From NCBI GenBank assembly GCA_030068525.1, contig JASJOS010000012.1, positions 186,001 to 250,000 of the forward strand: DNA of 64,000 nt, read 5' to 3'. The position numbers were made by a program, and so were the translations under genes. A model generated the notes under the pieces. That model ran no database searches, was not told the origin of the DNA, and saw nothing but the letters and a program-made list of their open reading frames with translations. Below, piece by piece: positions 44,561 through 54,891 of the stretch (position 1 is the stretch's first letter; each line of letters begins with the position of its first letter). The DNA comes from Xanthocytophaga flava (GTDB taxonomy: Bacteria; Bacteroidota; Bacteroidia; Cytophagales; 172606-1).

Positions 44561-47500
44561 TTATTGAAGTATATCATGCCCACTTTTAGTCTTATCGGCA
44601 AGTTGATACACTTGAATCGCTTGTTGATTTATTCCGAAAAAAAGTTTATTATCTATACTCAAGATACTTCTCACATCTCCATTCAAATGAAAGCCAGATC
44701 TTGTTTTGGGAACATAGGAAAAGCTTCCTTTACCATCTCCTTTTAACAATGTCCCACAATTAGCATCATATTTACCAAATCGAAGACGGGTATATTGGCT
44801 ATTTCCACACAACAGCAAATCTTTATGTCCATCTCCATCATAATCGAAAGACTCCATCGCAAATACAGGTGAGAATTGTACTTCCAGTGGAAGCACTTTT
44901 TTTACAAACTTTCCATTGCCCCCTTGTATAAAACAAACTGTTTCCATACAGTTGGCTGTCAGATGCATAGCACCCTCCAGTTCGGCAGGTTTAAAAATTT
45001 CATTTAGGGTGGCAGAGGCATAACTGGCATAATTCTTAAAACGTGCTCTCATCATAGTCAACTGTTCCAGTAATTCATCCCGACTGATATACGGGTAGCT
45101 TTTCCCCTGAATATAAAAACAGAGAATGGGATCAACCGACCCGTTGGCATCAAAATCTTTGGCGTACAGTTCAGCGGGTTCTTTATCAGTAGCTTTGCAT
45201 TGTGTGTTTAATCCCAGATTACCTACTACCAGATCAGCTTTACCATCGCCATTCAAATCATCAACCAGCAGCTTGTTCCAGAATCCCTGATAGGATTTAT
45301 CAAAATACTGATTTGTCTGGTCTACCAGCTTGCCATTGGTGTTGGTAAAAATCCGGATAGGCATCCACTCTCCTACCACAATCAAATCCTGTTTCTGGTC
45401 TCCGTTTATATCTAGCCACGCAGCATCTGTAATCATCCCAGCTTTCTGTAAATCCGGACACAGAGTAGCAATCTGGTTGGTAAATTTCCCCTTGCCATCA
45501 TTCACCAGCAGGTAGCTATCCGGGCTTTCAGGATAATGGCCAGGAATCACTCTTCCTCCTACAAATATATCCGGATGCTGATCCCCGTTCACATCTGCTA
45601 TCTTTACACAGGAATTGCTCGTAAGCATTTCTGGTAGTGCATCCAGTGCTTTAGTAAAGTTCCCTTTTCCATCATTCAAATACAACCTGTCCTGTAATAA
45701 TGGATCATTAGGTGTATAGTTATCATACCCACCACTGGCTACATATAAATCCAGGTCATTATCTCCATCGCAATCAAAAAAAGCGGCATCTACATCTTCA
45801 CTGGCTTTATCCTGTACAAAAACGGGAACAGCTTTCGGTATAAACTTTCCATTCTTTTGGTGTATATACAGAGACCCTCCTTGTCCATTCCCCCCTCCTG
45901 CATAGATATCTTCCAGCTTGTCTCCATTCACATCTCCTTTTGCCAGACAAGGCCCAAAGTAAGACATTGCATGTACCAACAGGGACTGGCGTTTAAAATC
46001 CTTAACTGAAACATCCTGATGCGTAAAATGGATAGGAGTATTTACTTCTTTAAAAACAGGTTGTTCAATAGGATGTTTTTTGAAAAGTTCAGTTGCCTCT
46101 TTTTCGTGCACTGTAATCCGTTGGTTAGTTTTTATTTCACGCAAAACCTGTTGCTTCCCGCTTAGCCAGGTAACTCGTAATGAATCTATCTGTGTAGTAT
46201 TTCCCACCCCAAAATGTAATACAGGACTTACACTCGACTGGAACCCTTGTGTGGGCATCTGTTCCAGAAACTGTTGTTTTCCGTTAGCATATAAATATAC
46301 TTTAGCTCCTAAACCTAACATATTTTTCCCACTGCCCTCCAACTGTACTTGTAAGTAATGATGAGTTAGCTGGTTGTTTGTTTCATTCTGATAGACAAAA
46401 GCAGGCTGATTAATTGTATTAATGACTAGGTCCAGATCACCGTCATTATCCAAATCAGCGTAGGCGGCTCCATTGCTATTGGAAGATTGTTGTACACCCC
46501 ATTTGCGATTCTGATTTGAGAAGGATAGATTTCCATTATTCTGAAACACATAATCACTCACCTGAGAAGAAGGAATCTGACTTACCAGTTGCATAACATC
46601 TGTACGTTGCAATCTGCCTTTCTGCTGCACAAAATCATCCATATACTTGACAAAATCCATGTTAGTATAATCCCGCAAATACCCATTGGTCACATACAAG
46701 TCTTTCCAGCCATCGTTGTCCATATCTGCAAATAGTGGTGCCCAGCTCCAATCGGTATTGGATATACCTGCCAGTTGACCTATTTCACTAAAAGTACCAT
46801 CGCCATTATTGATTTGCAGCATGTTGCGCATGTACTGATAGTGAAATCCTGATCGTAAAACCAGATCAAACTTATCATAGTTATCAGGTGCAAAAAGCAG
46901 TTTCTGCCGTCTGTTGTCTTCAGGTAACATGTCGAGGGTAAAAATATCATGTTTGCTGTCATTGTTCACATCTGTGACAGCATTGCCCATTGAAAATTGA
47001 GAAGTATGTCCGATGCTCTTTTGAAGTTTATCCGTAAAGGTTCCATCCCCATTGTTGATATACAGATAATCAGGCACGGTATAATCATTAGATATGTATA
47101 GATCAGGCCAACCATCTGCATTAATATCAGATACTCCAATTCCCAATCCATAGGTTAGAGCCGAACTACTGATACCTGCTTTTTCTGTCACTTCTGTGAA
47201 ATAATCATCTGTATTCTGAAATAACTGAACTCCAGAAAAAGGATCTTTTTCTCGTAGCAAAGCTGCTGTTTTCTTTTCTTCCAGTACAGGTAAAAGTTTC
47301 AGATTGTGATTTAATAAAAACATGTCCAGATCACCATCTTTATCATAGTCAAAGAAAGCAGCCTGTGTACTGGCAGCAGGACTGTCTAACCCATATTTTT
47401 CAGCCTGTTCTTCAAAATGTGGTACACCCTTCGCATCTGCTCCTTTATTAATAAATAACTGATTCTTCCGTTTTTCCGGTCTCAGATTACCAGAATAACA

Positions 47501-47926
47501 TTGATATATATCCAGCAAGCCATCCCCATTCACATCAACCATTGTAACCCCTGTACGCCATGGCCCTTCACGCCCTGCCACACCTGCCAAAGAAGTTATA
47601 TCTTCAAACTGCATATTCCCTTTATTCAGATACAGGCGATTTGGCACCATATTTCCTGAGAAATACACATCCTGTAATCCATCCTTATTGACATCACCAA
47701 TAGCAACACCTCCGCCATTATAGAAGTATTCGTAGACCATAACATTGGTATTCAAACCTTCTGTCAGCGTATTGGCAAAATCAATATGTGTCTTTTCAGG
47801 TGGAAGTAGAGTCAATAGTGGGGACTCAGTCGATCCTTCTTTGGTAGCAGGTGACTTACAGGAGTATAAAAGCCAGGCACCCATCAGTACAGATACTGTG
47901 AGAATCCTATATAGGTGACGGTTCAC
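44561..47926 (-). CDS. FG-GAP/VCBS-repeat protein with ASPIC/UnbV domain (CRTAC1-like), lipoprotein
   Basis: An 1121-residue protein starting with GTG and bearing a lipobox LLYSC (Cys23). Many FG-GAP repeats with calcium-loop signatures D-x-N-x-D-G-x-x-D are seen in two propellers (about 30-480 and 640-1115: DVNKDGLQDVYFSGN, DINADGWPDLYIS, DINGDQKQDLIVVG). Between them lies an ASPIC/UnbV domain (about 536-606; GAKVYLYANGKQQ, VSPVLHFGVGNTTQIDSLRVTW). Such proteins are usually encoded next to SusCD in Bacteroidota and may bind sugar or protein at the surface; no enzymatic role is known. It lies 80 bases after SusD, past a terminator. Confidence 0.9.
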   Translation of the reverse strand: MNRHLYRILTVSVLMGAWLLYSCKSPATKEGSTESPLLTLLPPEKTHIDFANTLTEGLNTNVMVYEYFYNGGGVAIGDVNKDGLQDVYFSGNMVPNRLYLNKGNMQFEDITSLAGVAGREGPWRTGVTMVDVNGDGLLDIYQCYSGNLRPEKRKNQLFINKGADAKGVPHFEEQAEKYGLDSPAASTQAAFFDYDKDGDLDMFLLNHNLKLLPVLEEKKTAALLREKDPFSGVQLFQNTDDYFTEVTEKAGISSSALTYGLGIGVSDINADGWPDLYISNDYTVPDYLYINNGDGTFTDKLQKSIGHTSQFSMGNAVTDVNNDSKHDIFTLDMLPEDNRRQKLLFAPDNYDKFDLVLRSGFHYQYMRNMLQINNGDGTFSEIGQLAGISNTDWSWAPLFADMDNDGWKDLYVTNGYLRDYTNMDFVKYMDDFVQQKGRLQRTDVMQLVSQIPSSQVSDYVFQNNGNLSFSNQNRKWGVQQSSNSNGAAYADLDNDGDLDLVINTINQPAFVYQNETNNQLTHHYLQVQLEGSGKNMLGLGAKVYLYANGKQQFLEQMPTQGFQSSVSPVLHFGVGNTTQIDSLRVTWLSGKQQVLREIKTNQRITVHEKEATELFKKHPIEQPVFKEVNTPIHFTHQDVSVKDFKRQSLLVHAMSYFGPCLAKGDVNGDKLEDIYAGGGNGQGGSLYIHQKNGKFIPKAVPVFVQDKASEDVDAAFFDCDGDNDLDLYVASGGYDNYTPNDPLLQDRLYLNDGKGNFTKALDALPEMLTSNSCVKIADVNGDQHPDIFVGGRVIPGHYPESPDSYLLVNDGKGKFTNQIATLCPDLQKAGMITDAAWLDINGDQKQDLIVVGEWMPIRIFTNTNGKLVDQTNQYFDKSYQGFWNKLLVDDLNGDGKADLVVGNLGLNTQCKATDKEPAELYAKDFDANGSVDPILCFYIQGKSYPYISRDELLEQLTMMRARFKNYASYASATLNEIFKPAELEGAMHLTANCMETVCFIQGGNGKFVKKVLPLEVQFSPVFAMESFDYDGDGHKDLLLCGNSQYTRLRFGKYDANCGTLLKGDGKGSFSYVPKTRSGFHLNGDVRSILSIDNKLFFGINQQAIQVYQLADKTKSGHDILQ

Positions 47927-47957
47927 GTTTCAGGAGGTAGAGTGGTAGATAAGGCAG

Positions 47958-47993
47958 AAAAAATGTCAGCACATTGCTGTACTGACATTTTTT
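47958..47993 (-). terminator. Strong hairpin with T-run after susD
   Basis: Perfect 12-bp stem AAAAAATGTCAG / CTGACATTTTTT; on the minus strand the stem ends in T6. It sits 13 bases after the SusD stop and would attenuate transcription into the FG-GAP gene, as seen between susCD and downstream genes in other loci. Confidence 0.82.
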
Positions 47994-48006
47994 ATTCTAG
48001 TATGAT

Positions 48007-49866
48007 TTAAAAACCTGGATTTTGCACCAGTTTGGCATTTCGGTTTATTTCATCGCGGCTAATAGGCAAGAAATACATCTTGTCTTTCCATTCTCTGTTC
48101 TCAATACCTGGATCTATATTAAGTGGTTTGTATACATAATTATAACTCTGAGGATCATACTTATAGATTGTCAGAGACTTACCCGGTTTGAATGTAGCTG
48201 TAATATTGATAATACCCGCTTTTTGTCCCAATGTTTCTGAAGCAATCATCCAGCGACGTGCATCATGGTAACGTTGTTCTTCATAAGCCATTTCTATTCT
48301 ACGCTCATTCCGGTAGCGTTGTCTCAGTGCATCTCCACTCTCCGTAATGGCAGGCATACCAGCACGGAAACGAATCTTATTCAGCCACGTTTTAGCCTCT
48401 TCATCTTCTCCTAACTCTATACAAGCTTCCGCATAATTAAACATGGCTTCTGTATAGCGGAAAAACGGCCATGGAATCTCCTGCCAGGTATTCTGATCTA
48501 CAATAGAAGGATTAGGATCAATAAATTTCCGCATATAATATCCTGTGCGGGTTCCATTCCAATCTTCAATAGAACTCTGACGAGTATCCAGACCAAAATA
48601 TGACACTACTTTATTTTCACTATTCACAATCTGATATTGCCCTGTCTGAATCTGATTATAGGGGTCTTTTCCTGCACCATCGGCAGTACGAGGCTTCCAG
48701 GGAGAGCCATCGTGTAAAATGGTAGCATCCATGCGCGGATCTCTGTTCAGATATGGAGCACTGGCATGAGCAGGGTTGTTCCAGTCAAAAGATGTTCCGT
48801 CCATCATTTCGTAATCATCGACCAGATTTTGGATAGGCGTATTACCAGCCCAGTTGTGATAACCATTCGGTCCATTAAACAAACCTACTCGTCCACCGTC
48901 TTCTGTCTTAAGATTGATAAAATAACGGGCAAAAATCAACTCGCTTTCTCCTCCGCCTTTAGATAAAGACATATTCATATAATTGGTAGTTCCCTGCGCA
49001 GCTGTTACAGGTGCACTCAGATTGGTCTGATACCCATAACCTGGTAAATCCAATACTGCTTTTGCTGCATTTTTGGCAGCTAACCAACGGGCATCCCGAC
49101 TTCCATCTATGTAGCCTAATATGTTTTTATCTGAAAAACCTCCAATGGTAGCAGATTTAGCACTTGCCGTTGGAATATCATGCAAATCACTGGCTGCATA
49201 CAAAAGAATACGGGATTTTAGTGCTAATGCAGCTCCTTTGGATGCCCGTCCGTTCGCCATGGTTTTACCATCTAACAGTTGAGCCGCTTCCTCACAATCT
49301 TTTACAATAAAGTTGACACACTCTTCAAATGTATTACGAACAACAGTATAATCTGCTTCTCCAAGCTCGTATGGACGATCGATCAAAGGTACACCTCCAT
49401 AATAACGCACCAGTTGGTGATAATAATAGGCTCGCATAAAAAGAGCCTCACCTTTTAACCGTTCTACGATCCCATTTGTGTTCTCAAACTGAGGTGATGC
49501 AAGATTCTTCAGAGCCAGATTACAAGCTCTGATTCGTTGATACATAGCTGGCCAGTCTTGTGTAATATTAACCTTTCCACGATCGGCAGGGTTTGAACGA
49601 GATTCCATAAAGGTATTTATTCCACGTCCAGGATGTGTAAAAAGGGCTTCATCTGTCAAGGAAGCTAACATTTCCTCATAAAAGCCACCAAAACCAAGTC
49701 CATTATAGATATTTGTGACAAAGGCTTCAGTAAGTGCAGGATCTGTCCAAACATCAGCCTCAGATACTTCCCCCAATGGCTTCGTATTCAAAAAATCATC
49801 ATTACAACTGGTAATCAAAAATAAAGTAGTGATGATACTCAGGTATATATATTTTATCTTGTTCAT
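48007..49866 (-). CDS. SusD/RagB-family nutrient-binding lipoprotein
   Basis: A 619-residue outer-membrane lipoprotein (LITSC, Cys21) with the SusD family layout: N-terminal FLNTKPLGEVSEADVWTD, TPR-like helices (ALFMRAYYYHQLVRYYGGVPLID, a hallmark), and a C-terminal RNERRIEMAYEEQRYHDARRWM followed by the conserved YNYVYKPLN and RLVQNPGF-like end. It binds the substrate at the surface and hands it to SusC, whose gene is 20 bases upstream. Specificity is unclear. Confidence 0.96.
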   Translation of the reverse strand: MNKIKYIYLSIITTLFLITSCNDDFLNTKPLGEVSEADVWTDPALTEAFVTNIYNGLGFGGFYEEMLASLTDEALFTHPGRGINTFMESRSNPADRGKVNITQDWPAMYQRIRACNLALKNLASPQFENTNGIVERLKGEALFMRAYYYHQLVRYYGGVPLIDRPYELGEADYTVVRNTFEECVNFIVKDCEEAAQLLDGKTMANGRASKGAALALKSRILLYAASDLHDIPTASAKSATIGGFSDKNILGYIDGSRDARWLAAKNAAKAVLDLPGYGYQTNLSAPVTAAQGTTNYMNMSLSKGGGESELIFARYFINLKTEDGGRVGLFNGPNGYHNWAGNTPIQNLVDDYEMMDGTSFDWNNPAHASAPYLNRDPRMDATILHDGSPWKPRTADGAGKDPYNQIQTGQYQIVNSENKVVSYFGLDTRQSSIEDWNGTRTGYYMRKFIDPNPSIVDQNTWQEIPWPFFRYTEAMFNYAEACIELGEDEEAKTWLNKIRFRAGMPAITESGDALRQRYRNERRIEMAYEEQRYHDARRWMIASETLGQKAGIINITATFKPGKSLTIYKYDPQSYNYVYKPLNIDPGIENREWKDKMYFLPISRDEINRNAKLVQNPGF

Positions 49867-49886
49867 TAGATTCAGAGATAAAGTAC

Positions 49887-52800
49887 TTAAAACGATACAG
49901 TTAAACCAGTGTTGATAATCCTTGCCTGCGGATAATATTGTCCCAGCGTGTTAGTAGCCTCAGGATCATACACTTTTAATTTATCGATGGTGAACAGATT
50001 CAACCCATTTACATATAAACGTAAGCTTCCAATACCTGCTTTTTGTCCTATAGAAGCAGGTAGTGTATATCCAATCTCAAAGTTTTTCAGACGGATATAA
50101 TTGTTACTTCTGAGCCAATAGGTGTTACCATTGGAGTAATACTGGTTGCTCCGGTCGGTAATCCGTGGGTGTACACTGCTTGGGTTTTCTACTGTCCAGC
50201 GATTATCATATACATCTTTCAGATAGTTTCCGATACTTCCTGACTCACCAGTACTGACATAAACCTGTCCACCCAATCCTGCCTGGAATAGTATAGAACA
50301 ATCAAAATTTTTGTATTGTAACCCAATAGTGGCTCCTCCAGTAAATAAAGGAATGTTTGTTCTATCATTCCGAATCTGATCATCTGGTGTAATTTTACCA
50401 TCTGGTTTACTAGGGTCTGGACTATCCTTTGTACCTCTCACATCTTTGTATTTCATATCCCCCGGACGCAGAGTATTGGTAATAGAAGAATAGTCGATTG
50501 TGTTGGCATCTATATCAGACTGATCTTTAAATACTCCATCATACTGATATGCTAAGTAAGTATACATCGGCTTGCCTGTTGTTCTCTGCCAGGCAGGAAC
50601 ACCAGGAGCTTCATCCCAGAATAAAATTTTATTTTTAGCATATCCACCATTAACACCCACATTGTATTTAAAATCACCTATACTTCCGTTATAACCCAGT
50701 TTAAATTCCCACCCTCGGTTTTCAACTTTACCAATATTTTCTGCAGGTAAAGTCATACCCGTTGTTTGAGGTATTGAGCCAAAACGCGGCCAGATAATAT
50801 TAGTACGACGATTTAGGAAAACATCAAACTCAAACACGACTTTTCCTTGAAATAATTGTCCTTCCAATCCTAAGTTAGCATTATTTGCGACTTCCCAAGT
50901 AATAGAATTATTAGGTACACGAGTCTCAAATAATGTCTTCACCTGTTGATTAGCAATAATATAGCTATCGAAGGCGTATGTAGATAAGTATTGATATTCC
51001 AGCAAAGGTCCGTCAGGTCCCAACGTAATGTTATCATTACCCATTTGTCCCCATGAACCACGTAGTTTTAAGTAATTGACAAAAGACACATTATTTCTAA
51101 AAAAGTCTTCTTCAGAAATCTGCCAACCAGCCATTACACCAGGAAAGAATCCATAACGAGTGTTCTGAGGGAACATATACGACCCATCATAGCGCCATAG
51201 AAATTCTGCCAGGTATTTTTCTTTAAAGTTGTAGGCAACACGACCAAAGTAATTTAAACGGGCACGCTCCCAAGCACCACCGCCATTATTTTTTTGCAAA
51301 TCACCACCCGCAAACATCTGATCAATAGCAGGTGAGATAAAATAACGACGATACGCATTAAAGTTGTCATTCTGAATAGTTTCACGGTTTGTTCCCGCTA
51401 AGAAAGTCAATGAATGTGGTCCAAACTTACGTGTATAGTTAAGCATTGCACCCAGCAATACGTTCAATTGATTTTCGTCTCCTTGAGTAAGGTTTGGTTC
51501 TGCAGGACCACGAGCTCCCTTGGCAAGTTTGGGCGTTACACCATCCGCTTCATAAGCTCCCTGCCAGGAATATAGGTACCAGGGCTTGTCCCATCTTTTG
51601 GTACGTTTGATAAACTTATCAACCGAAGCAGTACCAGTTATCTTTAAGCCTTCGATCCAGGGAATAGTAAAATCGATAGAACCATTGGTTTGGAAATAAT
51701 CTCTTTTATCCTGGTCATATCCTGTCTGATTGGTAGTAATTACAACCGGATTCTCTCCATTTTCAATATCTGGCCCTGGTAAACCGTTTGGCCAGTATGC
51801 AGGCATGGTAGGTAATCCCCGCATCAACATTCTGAAGATAGCTCCTGCACCACGTGTTGGGAAAAAGCGAAACTCTTCACGACCCAGCAAGCCCAAACTT
51901 ACATGTATGTACTTGTTAATATTTCCGTCCATATTAACTCGTACGTCGTATTGTTTATAGCCCGTCGCTGCATTTTTATAATAGGCATCCTGGTTTTGAT
52001 ACCCAATAGAGGCCAGGTATTGAAAGTTTTCACTTCCGCCTGTTAACTGAACATTATGTCTTGATTGAGGAGACCATGGTTTTAGAGCATCTTTATACCA
52101 ATCTGTGTTGGGATGAAACCAAGGATCAGAACCATCTGCAAACTTCTGGAAATCAGCTGGCTTAAAGGGTGCATTTACATCCGACCCATCGGCTTTAGTA
52201 TAAGTACCAGTTTCTTTAAAAGCTTTAGTTGCAGCAGCCCATTCATTAGTAGGAAGATTGTAAATCTCCAAATCGTTCCGCATTTCAGCAAACTGTGTAG
52301 AGTTAGCCAGTTTAGGAATAACAGTAGGTTGAGCCCATCCCTGATTGAATGAGTAAGATAACTGAGGTTTACCTGTTTTACCTCTTTTTGTTTTAATCAG
52401 GATAACACCATTGGCAGCTCTTGCACCATAAATAGCAGCTGATGCATCTTTTAGAACAGAGATACTTTCCACATCTGCCGGATTAATCCGATCAAATCCA
52501 CCTGCTCGTGCAGGTACACCATCTATTACAATCAAAGCATTATTATTTCCTAAGGTATTAGATCCTCTGATACGAATAGAAGATCCATCATATCCGGGCT
52601 CCCCACTGGCTTGTACAGCAGTAACACCAGGCATACGACCTGCTAATGAGTTAGAGAGGTTTACAGCAGGTGATTTAACAAGGTCTGTACCTTTTACTGT
52701 TGCGACTGCACCTGTTACAGTTTCTTTCTTTTGTTCACCATATCCCACTACTACTACCTCCTGTAAAGCTTTTAAGTCAGGCGCCAGTGAAATGTCTACA

Positions 52801-53408
52801 GTAGTGCGCCCACCAATAGCAACCTCTTCCGTTACATATCCAATAAATGAAAATACCAATGTGCCATTTTCATCAGGAACAGCTAATGAATAATTGCCAT
52901 TTGCGTCAGTAGTTGTACCTACTGTTGATCCTTTTACAACCACACTTACTCCAGGCAAGCCCTCATTCTGATCACCCGTTACTCTTCCTTTTACAGTCTG
53001 AGCCAATTCATCCTGTACATTTGTTTCAGGAGCGGTATCAGTGAGTTTGTCACGTTTTACAATGACAGTCTTGCCAGACACCTCATATGTCAATTGCAGT
53101 GGTGTCAATAAATATTCCAATACTCTATCCAATGACTGATTTTCCAGGTTCACAGATACAACTCTGCTTGCCTGTATCAGTGTAGAGCTAAAGACAAACT
53201 TAATATCTGCCTGATTCTCAATCTGTTTTAATACTTTACTGATTCGCTGGTTGCTTGCCTGCAGATTAACCTTCACATCCAGCAGGTTTTGTGACCTGCC
53301 TTCATATGCCTGTGCTGTCCCCGCGAAGATTATAGCCAGAAAAAACTGAAAAAGTGATATTCGCATGGCCGTTAGTAACCAATGTTGTAGTGGTCGATTC
53401 TTTTTCAT
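49887..53408 (-). CDS. SusC/RagA-family TonB-dependent receptor with STN domain
   Basis: A 1173-residue outer-membrane transporter. Domains in order: signal sequence, STN domain (about 45-100; LKQIENQADIKFVFS), carboxypeptidase-regulatory-like domain (about 113-200), plug with the TonB-box-like LQEVVVVGYGEQKKETVTGA, and a 22-strand barrel ending in the usual aromatic GLTVSF. The STN domain talks to a FecR anti-sigma factor, encoded just upstream here, so substrate sensing can drive its own expression. The longest frame starts with TTG at 53447, but ATG at 53408 (MKKNRPLQHWLLTAM) matches typical N-termini and is used. Confidence 0.96.
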   Translation of the reverse strand: MKKNRPLQHWLLTAMRISLFQFFLAIIFAGTAQAYEGRSQNLLDVKVNLQASNQRISKVLKQIENQADIKFVFSSTLIQASRVVSVNLENQSLDRVLEYLLTPLQLTYEVSGKTVIVKRDKLTDTAPETNVQDELAQTVKGRVTGDQNEGLPGVSVVVKGSTVGTTTDANGNYSLAVPDENGTLVFSFIGYVTEEVAIGGRTTVDISLAPDLKALQEVVVVGYGEQKKETVTGAVATVKGTDLVKSPAVNLSNSLAGRMPGVTAVQASGEPGYDGSSIRIRGSNTLGNNNALIVIDGVPARAGGFDRINPADVESISVLKDASAAIYGARAANGVILIKTKRGKTGKPQLSYSFNQGWAQPTVIPKLANSTQFAEMRNDLEIYNLPTNEWAAATKAFKETGTYTKADGSDVNAPFKPADFQKFADGSDPWFHPNTDWYKDALKPWSPQSRHNVQLTGGSENFQYLASIGYQNQDAYYKNAATGYKQYDVRVNMDGNINKYIHVSLGLLGREEFRFFPTRGAGAIFRMLMRGLPTMPAYWPNGLPGPDIENGENPVVITTNQTGYDQDKRDYFQTNGSIDFTIPWIEGLKITGTASVDKFIKRTKRWDKPWYLYSWQGAYEADGVTPKLAKGARGPAEPNLTQGDENQLNVLLGAMLNYTRKFGPHSLTFLAGTNRETIQNDNFNAYRRYFISPAIDQMFAGGDLQKNNGGGAWERARLNYFGRVAYNFKEKYLAEFLWRYDGSYMFPQNTRYGFFPGVMAGWQISEEDFFRNNVSFVNYLKLRGSWGQMGNDNITLGPDGPLLEYQYLSTYAFDSYIIANQQVKTLFETRVPNNSITWEVANNANLGLEGQLFQGKVVFEFDVFLNRRTNIIWPRFGSIPQTTGMTLPAENIGKVENRGWEFKLGYNGSIGDFKYNVGVNGGYAKNKILFWDEAPGVPAWQRTTGKPMYTYLAYQYDGVFKDQSDIDANTIDYSSITNTLRPGDMKYKDVRGTKDSPDPSKPDGKITPDDQIRNDRTNIPLFTGGATIGLQYKNFDCSILFQAGLGGQVYVSTGESGSIGNYLKDVYDNRWTVENPSSVHPRITDRSNQYYSNGNTYWLRSNNYIRLKNFEIGYTLPASIGQKAGIGSLRLYVNGLNLFTIDKLKVYDPEATNTLGQYYPQARIINTGLTVSF

Positions 53409-53458
53409 ACCTTTAAGTGCTTTTGTTAGATGATTTTTATTTGACAAATGCTTCCCTG

Positions 53459-53542
53459 CATCCTGAAAAGTCAGGATGAACTGAACGACAATCCGAAAAG
53501 GGAAATCTGTTTATAATCGGCAATGTTGCAGCATTGCCGATT
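53459..53542 (-). promoter_or_regulatory. Two hairpins in the susC leader
   Basis: Between FecR and SusC, CATCCTGA / TCAGGATG with a 4-base loop (53459-53478) and AATCGGCAATG / CATTGCCGATT with a 6-base loop (53515-53542) are perfect. The first lies about 50 bases before the SusC start. No T-run follows either. They could stabilise the message or control translation. Confidence 0.45.
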
Positions 53543-53630
53543 GTATCTGTATGTAAATTTCCTTAGCTACATAGGCTATAAAAGTTTATGGTGAATAGGT
53601 TAAGATAAAAAATAGCATTTCTGTTTTGTA

Positions 53631-54770
53631 TCAATTGCAGCCTTTGCTGTGGATCCGTATCTGCCCATCCACAACTTCATATTTAGCCTCAATAGCTTTA
53701 CATAAAACTGTCAATTGTTCGAATAAAGGTTCATTACCCAAAGTAGCCGTTAACTGGCAGTGTGACATAAGTTCTTCATCGTAAACAAGATCGATACTAT
53801 AGGTTTTTTCCAATGCACTAAATACCTGTGCAGCGGGTGCATCCTCAAAAACAAAACGAGCCAGATCTTTGTGCGGAATAGTCACTATCGGTTTCTCTAC
53901 CAAAGTTTTTTCAATCCGAGCTTCTTCACGAGAGAAAACTACCTTTTGATTTGGAGTTAAGATTACACCTTTTACCTCTTCCTGAGAGTTTTTACGATGA
54001 GATAGAGTATCCTGACTGGCATATACAGATACTTTTCCACTACGCACTTCTACTGTAATGTGCTTCTCAGCTTCATAAGCACTGACTCTGAATTTTGTAC
54101 CCAACACTTTAGTTACTAACTCATTGGCATATACCAGAAAAGGTTTCGAAGGATTTTTGACAACATCAAAAAAAGCCTCACCTGTCAGAAATACTTCTCT
54201 TGTAGAACCTGTAAATGCCTCTGCATAAGCAATGCGACTATTTTTTTTCAGGGTTACACGACTTCCGTCTGGAAGCTCTATGGTTAGAGGAGATTCTCTT
54301 TGGTTAACCTTCTCAATCAACTTCTTTTTCTGATTTACAGCGACTACCTTATTTCCATCAGATAAAGTTTCTGGCTTAGTAAGTGTGTAAACCAAATATC
54401 CTATTCCGAGTAATAAAACAAAAGAAGCAGCTAGTGTAAACCATTGTTTGAAGTTCCAGAAAGGAGGAGTACTTTCAGAGAAGTCAGTGTAAGACTTAGT
54501 TTCATCTCTATTGTTTTCTGTGGTCTGTCTGATTGTGGATATTGTATCAGACACAATTGAATCTATTTCTGTATCAGATATGAAATCATTTTTTACACGC
54601 AAAGCCAACACAATCTCTCTGGCTTGTGCAACAACAGCTTCCTGGTTGGGATTTTGCAAAAGATATTGCTGCCATAGCATATCAAGCTCAGGTGTTGATG
54701 TGAGCACCCATTGTCTGAAGGAATCACTCTGAACTAATGCTATAATGTCAGCTCGCTGATAGGTATTCAT
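53631..54770 (-). CDS. FecR-family anti-sigma factor
   Basis: A 379-residue inner-membrane regulator. A cytoplasmic N-terminal part (about 1-105) binds the sigma factor, one membrane helix follows at about 107-128 (WFTLAASFVLLLGIGYLVY), then the periplasmic FecR domain (DGSRVTLKKNSRIAYAEAF, EVFLTGEAFFDVVKNPSKPF, VLGTKFRVSAY), and a C-terminal STN-like DUF4974 domain. It presumably holds the ECF sigma factor inactive until the STN domain of SusC signals that substrate is present. It lies 121 bases from the sigma gene and about 220 bases from SusC. Confidence 0.95.
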   Translation of the reverse strand: MNTYQRADIIALVQSDSFRQWVLTSTPELDMLWQQYLLQNPNQEAVVAQAREIVLALRVKNDFISDTEIDSIVSDTISTIRQTTENNRDETKSYTDFSESTPPFWNFKQWFTLAASFVLLLGIGYLVYTLTKPETLSDGNKVVAVNQKKKLIEKVNQRESPLTIELPDGSRVTLKKNSRIAYAEAFTGSTREVFLTGEAFFDVVKNPSKPFLVYANELVTKVLGTKFRVSAYEAEKHITVEVRSGKVSVYASQDTLSHRKNSQEEVKGVILTPNQKVVFSREEARIEKTLVEKPIVTIPHKDLARFVFEDAPAAQVFSALEKTYSIDLVYDEELMSHCQLTATLGNEPLFEQLTVLCKAIEAKYEVVDGQIRIHSKGCN

Positions 54771-54891
54771 GAAATCTGATATGTGCTTTTATTGTAGAGA
54801 GACAAAAACCACATTCAGATACTGCTTTTATTCTATTTTTTTTCAAAAAAATTATATACACCCTATAAAGCAATTCATACCAAACTGTATA

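Noticed and set aside
53409-53447. TTG start for SusC
   Set aside because: Adds 13 residues before MKKNRPLQHW, the usual type of N-terminus, and runs into leader structure.
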